Assembly: GCF_008107625.1 (NCBI RefSeq)
Contig: NZ_SDKK01000008.1
Span: 173,584-237,583 of the forward strand
Origin: Zoogloea oleivorans
GTDB lineage: Bacteria > Pseudomonadota > Gammaproteobacteria > Burkholderiales > Rhodocyclaceae
Direction of reading: 5' to 3'
DNA length: 64,000 bases
Under the pieces are notes generated by a model that was not told where the DNA came from, made no database searches, and saw only the letters and a program-made list of their open reading frames with translations. The position numbers were made by a program, and so were the translations under genes. This document shows, piece by piece, positions 60,775-64,000 of this stretch. Each line of letters begins with the position of its first letter. Within the stretch, counting starts at the first letter, position 1.

Positions 60775-62862
60775 ATGCCCCACATCCACGCCAACCGCCA
60801 ATTCAGCTCCGAGCACTTCATCAATCGGGAGCTCTCCCTGCTCCAGTTCCAGCGCCGCGTCCTCGCCCAGGCAGCCGATCCGGCCGTGCCGCTGCTTGAG
60901 CGCCTGCGCTTTCTGTGCATCGTATCGAGCAACCTGGACGAATTTTTCGAGGTACGCGTCGCCGGCATCAAGGAACAACAACGCCTCGGCAGCGTCACCC
61001 TCACCACCGATGGCCTGAACCCGAGTGCCTTGCACCGGGTCATCAGCCGTGAAGTGCACAGCATCATCACCGAGCAGTACAACCTGCTCAACAACACCAT
61101 CCTGCCGGCGCTCGCCGCAGAAGGCATCGTTTTCCTGCGCCGCAGCGTCTGGACCGACGCCCAGCACCAGTGGGCGCGAGACTACTTCATGCGCGAGGTG
61201 ATGCCGGTCCTCACCCCCATCGGTCTCGACCCGGCCCATCCCTTCCCGCGGGTGCTCAACAAGAGCCTCAACTTCGCGGTCGAACTGGAAGGCCGTGACG
61301 CCTTCGGACGCAACTCGGGGGCCGCCATCGTGCAGGCCCCGCGTGCCCTGCCCCGGGTGATCCGCCTGCCGGAAGAGCTGACCGGCGTCGACTACGGCTT
61401 CGTGTTCCTGTCGTCCATGCTGCACGCCCACGTCGGCGAGCTTTTCGAAGGCATGAACGTCCTCGGCTGCTACCAGTTCCGGGTCACCCGCAACTCGGAC
61501 ATGTTCGTGGACGAAGAAGAAGTGAAGGATCTGCGCGCGACCCTCAAGGGCGAGCTGCAGCAACGCCACTTCGGTGACGCCGTACGCCTGGAAATCGCCG
61601 ACAACTGCTCGGAAGCCATGGCGTCCTTCCTGATGAAACAGTTCGCCCTGTGCCGGGAAGATGTCTATCGCGTTCCCGGCATGGTCAACCCGGTGCGCCT
61701 CAACCAGGTCCCCGACTGGGTCGAGCGCCCCGACCTGAAGTACCGCCCTTTCCTGCCGGCTCGCCCCAAGGGCCTCGACAAGCAGGAGAACATTTTCTCC
61801 GCGATCCGGCGCAACGACATCCTTCTGCACCACCCCTTCCAGAGCTTCGAGCCGGTCATCGAACTGCTCAAGGCGGCGGCTGACGATCCCAAGGTGGTTG
61901 CCGTCAAGATGACCGTCTATCGCACCGGCACCGACTCGGTACTGATGGAGCACCTGATCCGCGCCGCCCAGAAAGGCAAGGAAGTCACCGTCGTGCTGGA
62001 ACTGATGGCCCGCTTCGACGAGGAAGCCAACATCAACTGGGCCGCCCGCCTCGAGGAAGTCGGTGCCCACGTGGTGTATGGCGTGTTCGGCTACAAGACC
62101 CACTCCAAGCTGCTCCTGCTGGTACGTCGCGAAGAAGGCGGGCTGAAGCGTTACGCCCATCTCGGCACCGGCAACTACCACGCCCGCACGACGCGCTTCT
62201 ACACCGACTTCGGCCTCCTCACGGCCAACGAGGAAATCGGTGCCGACGTCGCCGAGGTCTTCAAGCAGCTCACTGGCCTCGGCCAGGCGGGCAAGCTCAA
62301 GCACCTGTGGCAGGCGCCTTTCACCCTGCAACCCAACGTGGTCGCTGCCATCCACGAGGAAGCCGAGATCGCCCGCGCCGGCCGCAAGGGTCGCATCGTC
62401 ATCAAGATGAACGCGCTGCTGGAGCCCGAAACCATCGAAGCCCTCTACGCAGCCTCCCAGGCCGGTGTCGAGATCGAAGTGATCGCCCGCAGCGTGTGCG
62501 CCCTCAAGCCCGGCGTGCCCGGCCTGTCGGACAACATCCGGGTGCGCTCCGTGGTCGGACGCTTCCTGGAACATCACCGGATTTTCTACTTCCACGCCGA
62601 CGGGGCCGAAAAGCTCTACCTGTCGAGCGCCGACTGGATGGAGCGCAATTTCTTCAAGCGCATCGAGGTGGCCTTTCCCATTCTCGATCCGAAGATCAAG
62701 CGCCGCGTCATGAAGGAAGGCCTGCGCCCCTACCTGGGGGACAACTGCCAGGCGTGGGAACTGGATGCCGATAACCACTATCGACGGAAAAATCCCCGCA
62801 CAACCCGTCGTTCGGCGCAGGAAATCCTGCTCAAGGAATTTACCGGCACGTCCATCGGCTGA
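60775..62862 (+). CDS. ppk1: Polyphosphate kinase 1
   Basis: A 695-residue PPK1. The N-terminal domain has FINRELSLLQFQRRVLAQA and LRFLCIVSSNLDEFFEVRVAG; DILLHHPFQSFEPVIELLKAAADDP follows. The autophosphorylated His is in GYKTHSKLLLLVRRE, and YAHLGTGNYHARTTRFYTDFGLL and EHHRIFYFHADGAEKLYLSSADWMERN hold the second active His and the ATP site. It makes polyphosphate from ATP and back. The ATG at 60775 has AGGAG six bases upstream; a TTG 15 bp before is less likely. It is divergent from ppx. Confidence 0.96.
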   Translation: MPHIHANRQFSSEHFINRELSLLQFQRRVLAQAADPAVPLLERLRFLCIVSSNLDEFFEVRVAGIKEQQRLGSVTLTTDGLNPSALHRVISREVHSIITEQYNLLNNTILPALAAEGIVFLRRSVWTDAQHQWARDYFMREVMPVLTPIGLDPAHPFPRVLNKSLNFAVELEGRDAFGRNSGAAIVQAPRALPRVIRLPEELTGVDYGFVFLSSMLHAHVGELFEGMNVLGCYQFRVTRNSDMFVDEEEVKDLRATLKGELQQRHFGDAVRLEIADNCSEAMASFLMKQFALCREDVYRVPGMVNPVRLNQVPDWVERPDLKYRPFLPARPKGLDKQENIFSAIRRNDILLHHPFQSFEPVIELLKAAADDPKVVAVKMTVYRTGTDSVLMEHLIRAAQKGKEVTVVLELMARFDEEANINWAARLEEVGAHVVYGVFGYKTHSKLLLLVRREEGGLKRYAHLGTGNYHARTTRFYTDFGLLTANEEIGADVAEVFKQLTGLGQAGKLKHLWQAPFTLQPNVVAAIHEEAEIARAGRKGRIVIKMNALLEPETIEALYAASQAGVEIEVIARSVCALKPGVPGLSDNIRVRSVVGRFLEHHRIFYFHADGAEKLYLSSADWMERNFFKRIEVAFPILDPKIKRRVMKEGLRPYLGDNCQAWELDADNHYRRKNPRTTRRSAQEILLKEFTGTSIG

Positions 62863-62962
62863 CATAAGCCCTCCTTTACCCTTCCTTGCCTGCCACAAGC
62901 GCGCAAGGGAGGGAATCGCGGGCCTCCTGCTGTTGTAGAATCCAGCCTCGATCCGTTTATCG

Positions 62963-64000
62963 ATGGCAAATCCCATGTACCTGCACCGCATCCGCCTGGT
63001 CCTCACCGGCCTCCTCAGCGCCGCCCTCGTTTCCGCATGCGGTGGCGGCGGGAGTTCCGCCTCGGCCCCGGCCAACGTCAGCGTCGTCGCTGGCGACACC
63101 CAGACCATCATCAGCTGGACCGCCGAACCCGGCGTCGACTACTGGCTGTGGTACAAGGCTGGCTCTAGCATTGCCCCAGGCGACAAGACCGCCAGCTTCA
63201 AGCTCAATGTTTCCCCCCCGTACATCCTGACCGGCCTGACCAACGGCACCCAATACGCCTTCTCGATCAATGGCCGGACAGACGGCGGCGCAGGCGGCCC
63301 CGGCTCCCCCTCCCAGACAGCCACACCCGGCCTCGCCGGCGCCAACTGGTACACCAACGGCACCATTGGCGGCACCTCCAACATCCGCAGCATCGCCTAC
63401 GGCCTCACCACCAGCAGCGCCACCACCTATTCCTACGTTGCGGTCGGCGACGGCGGCGCCCTGTACAAGAGCGTGGCCTACACGAGCACCAGCCCGCTTT
63501 CCTGGACGCCCGTCACCACCACCGGAACGCCGCTCGAAGCGACGGCCCTCAATGGCGCCCTTTACGCACTCGGCAAATACATCGTCGTCGGCGCCGGCGG
63601 CAAAGTGGCTTACGGCACCGACATCAGTGGCTGGACCGCTGCCACCTCGGCAACCACCGCCAACCTGAATGCAATTGCCACCAACGGCTCCATCGTGGTT
63701 GCCGTCGGCGCAGGGGGCACCATCATCAGCTCCGGCGACGGCATCACCTGGACCGCCGCCGCCTCGGTGCCCGTCAGCACTGAACTCTACGGCGTCAGCT
63801 ATTCCACCCAGGGCCTGTGGATTGCCGTGGGAGCCAACGGCACGCTGCTCACCAGCACCGACGGCAGCACCTGGAGCGCCGGCACCTCGGGCACGAGCGC
63901 AACCCTCAAGAGCGTCTCCGCCGTAGCCAGCACAACCAACAGCGTCACCACCTACACCATCGTGGCGGTCGGCGCGAACGGCACGCTGCTCACCAGCACC
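62963..64000 (+). CDS. Lipoprotein with fibronectin-like domain and beta-propeller-type repeats (cut by window end)
   Basis: At least 346 residues, open to the end of the window. The signal peptide (MYLHRIRLVLTGLLSAALVSAC) has a lipobox Cys followed by a Gly-rich linker. Residues about 35-120 resemble a fibronectin type III domain (VSVVAGDTQTIISWTAEPGVDYWLWYK, LTGLTNGTQYAFSINGR). Then come repeats of the type IVAVGAGGTIISSGDGITW, IAVGANGTLLTSTDGSTW, like YCF48 or sialidase-type blades. It is outside the cytoplasm and may bind a polymer. The start may be at 62963 or 62975. Confidence 0.82.
   Translation, partial: MANPMYLHRIRLVLTGLLSAALVSACGGGGSSASAPANVSVVAGDTQTIISWTAEPGVDYWLWYKAGSSIAPGDKTASFKLNVSPPYILTGLTNGTQYAFSINGRTDGGAGGPGSPSQTATPGLAGANWYTNGTIGGTSNIRSIAYGLTTSSATTYSYVAVGDGGALYKSVAYTSTSPLSWTPVTTTGTPLEATALNGALYALGKYIVVGAGGKVAYGTDISGWTAATSATTANLNAIATNGSIVVAVGAGGTIISSGDGITWTAAASVPVSTELYGVSYSTQGLWIAVGANGTLLTSTDGSTWSAGTSGTSATLKSVSAVASTTNSVTTYTIVAVGANGTLLTST

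Overview
The window is high-GC bacterial chromosome, almost completely coding, with a gene repertoire typical of Betaproteobacteria and most like Rhodocyclales (Azospira, Dechloromonas, Thauera or Aromatoleum relatives). The pointers are a phenylacetyl-CoA type beta-oxidation cluster, a tungsten aldehyde oxidoreductase operon of the Aromatoleum type, propionyl-CoA genes, ETF-linked acyl-CoA dehydrogenase, divergent ppx/ppk and hemP-bfd-bfr. The taxon is inferred from gene content only. There is no rRNA, tRNA, CRISPR array, transposase or integrase that I can support.

Layout. 1-4.5 kb: quinone reductase-like protein, a 57-residue rubredoxin, paaG, paaH and a LiuC-like hydratase, punctuated by two copies of a 67-bp inverted repeat. 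4.5-10.3 kb: UvrD-like helicase, an unknown 285-residue protein, a periplasmic FKBP, a small unknown, a lipoprotein, a STAS protein and an HTH-receiver fusion. 10.4-15.9 kb: a three-gene minus-strand cassette encoding a small secreted Cys-rich protein, a TIR/caspase-like/SIR2-like fusion and an nSTAND1-WD40 NTPase, closed by a 17-bp-stem terminator. This is the best candidate for an undescribed conflict or cell-suicide system. 16-22 kb: acnB and a histidine kinase plus receiver pair. 22-30.3 kb: small housekeeping genes (ychJ-like, GST, S4 protein, LysM protein, YkgJ-like, UPF0149, TrmB-like, dusC), a TAXI binding protein, xpt and glycerate kinase.

30.28-31.09 kb is a gene-free repeat island between convergent genes: about 14 degenerate 21-bp units that are themselves imperfect palindromes, directly followed by six 88-bp units each carrying the same long inverted repeat that occurs singly near positions 3 and 3610.

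31.1-39.1 kb is a tungsten-enzyme island. aorA, aorB, aorC, a MoaD/ThiS-like gene, an unknown 103-residue gene and tupB-tupC-tupA run on the minus strand, with moeA divergent. Tungstate import, pterin-cofactor assembly and the ferredoxin/flavin-linked aldehyde oxidoreductase are thus encoded together. 39-45.8 kb: CapA-like protein, prpE, a response regulator with a dead GGDEF domain, acuI-like reductase and an HDOD-like protein. 45.8-64 kb: uup, hemP-bfd-bfr (iron), acyl-CoA dehydrogenase/CbiM-like/etfA/etfB with a divergent TetR regulator, tatD, an enoyl-CoA hydratase, an mlaE-mlaF-mlaD-lipoprotein lipid transport operon, ppx and ppk (polyphosphate), and a lipoprotein gene cut by the window end.
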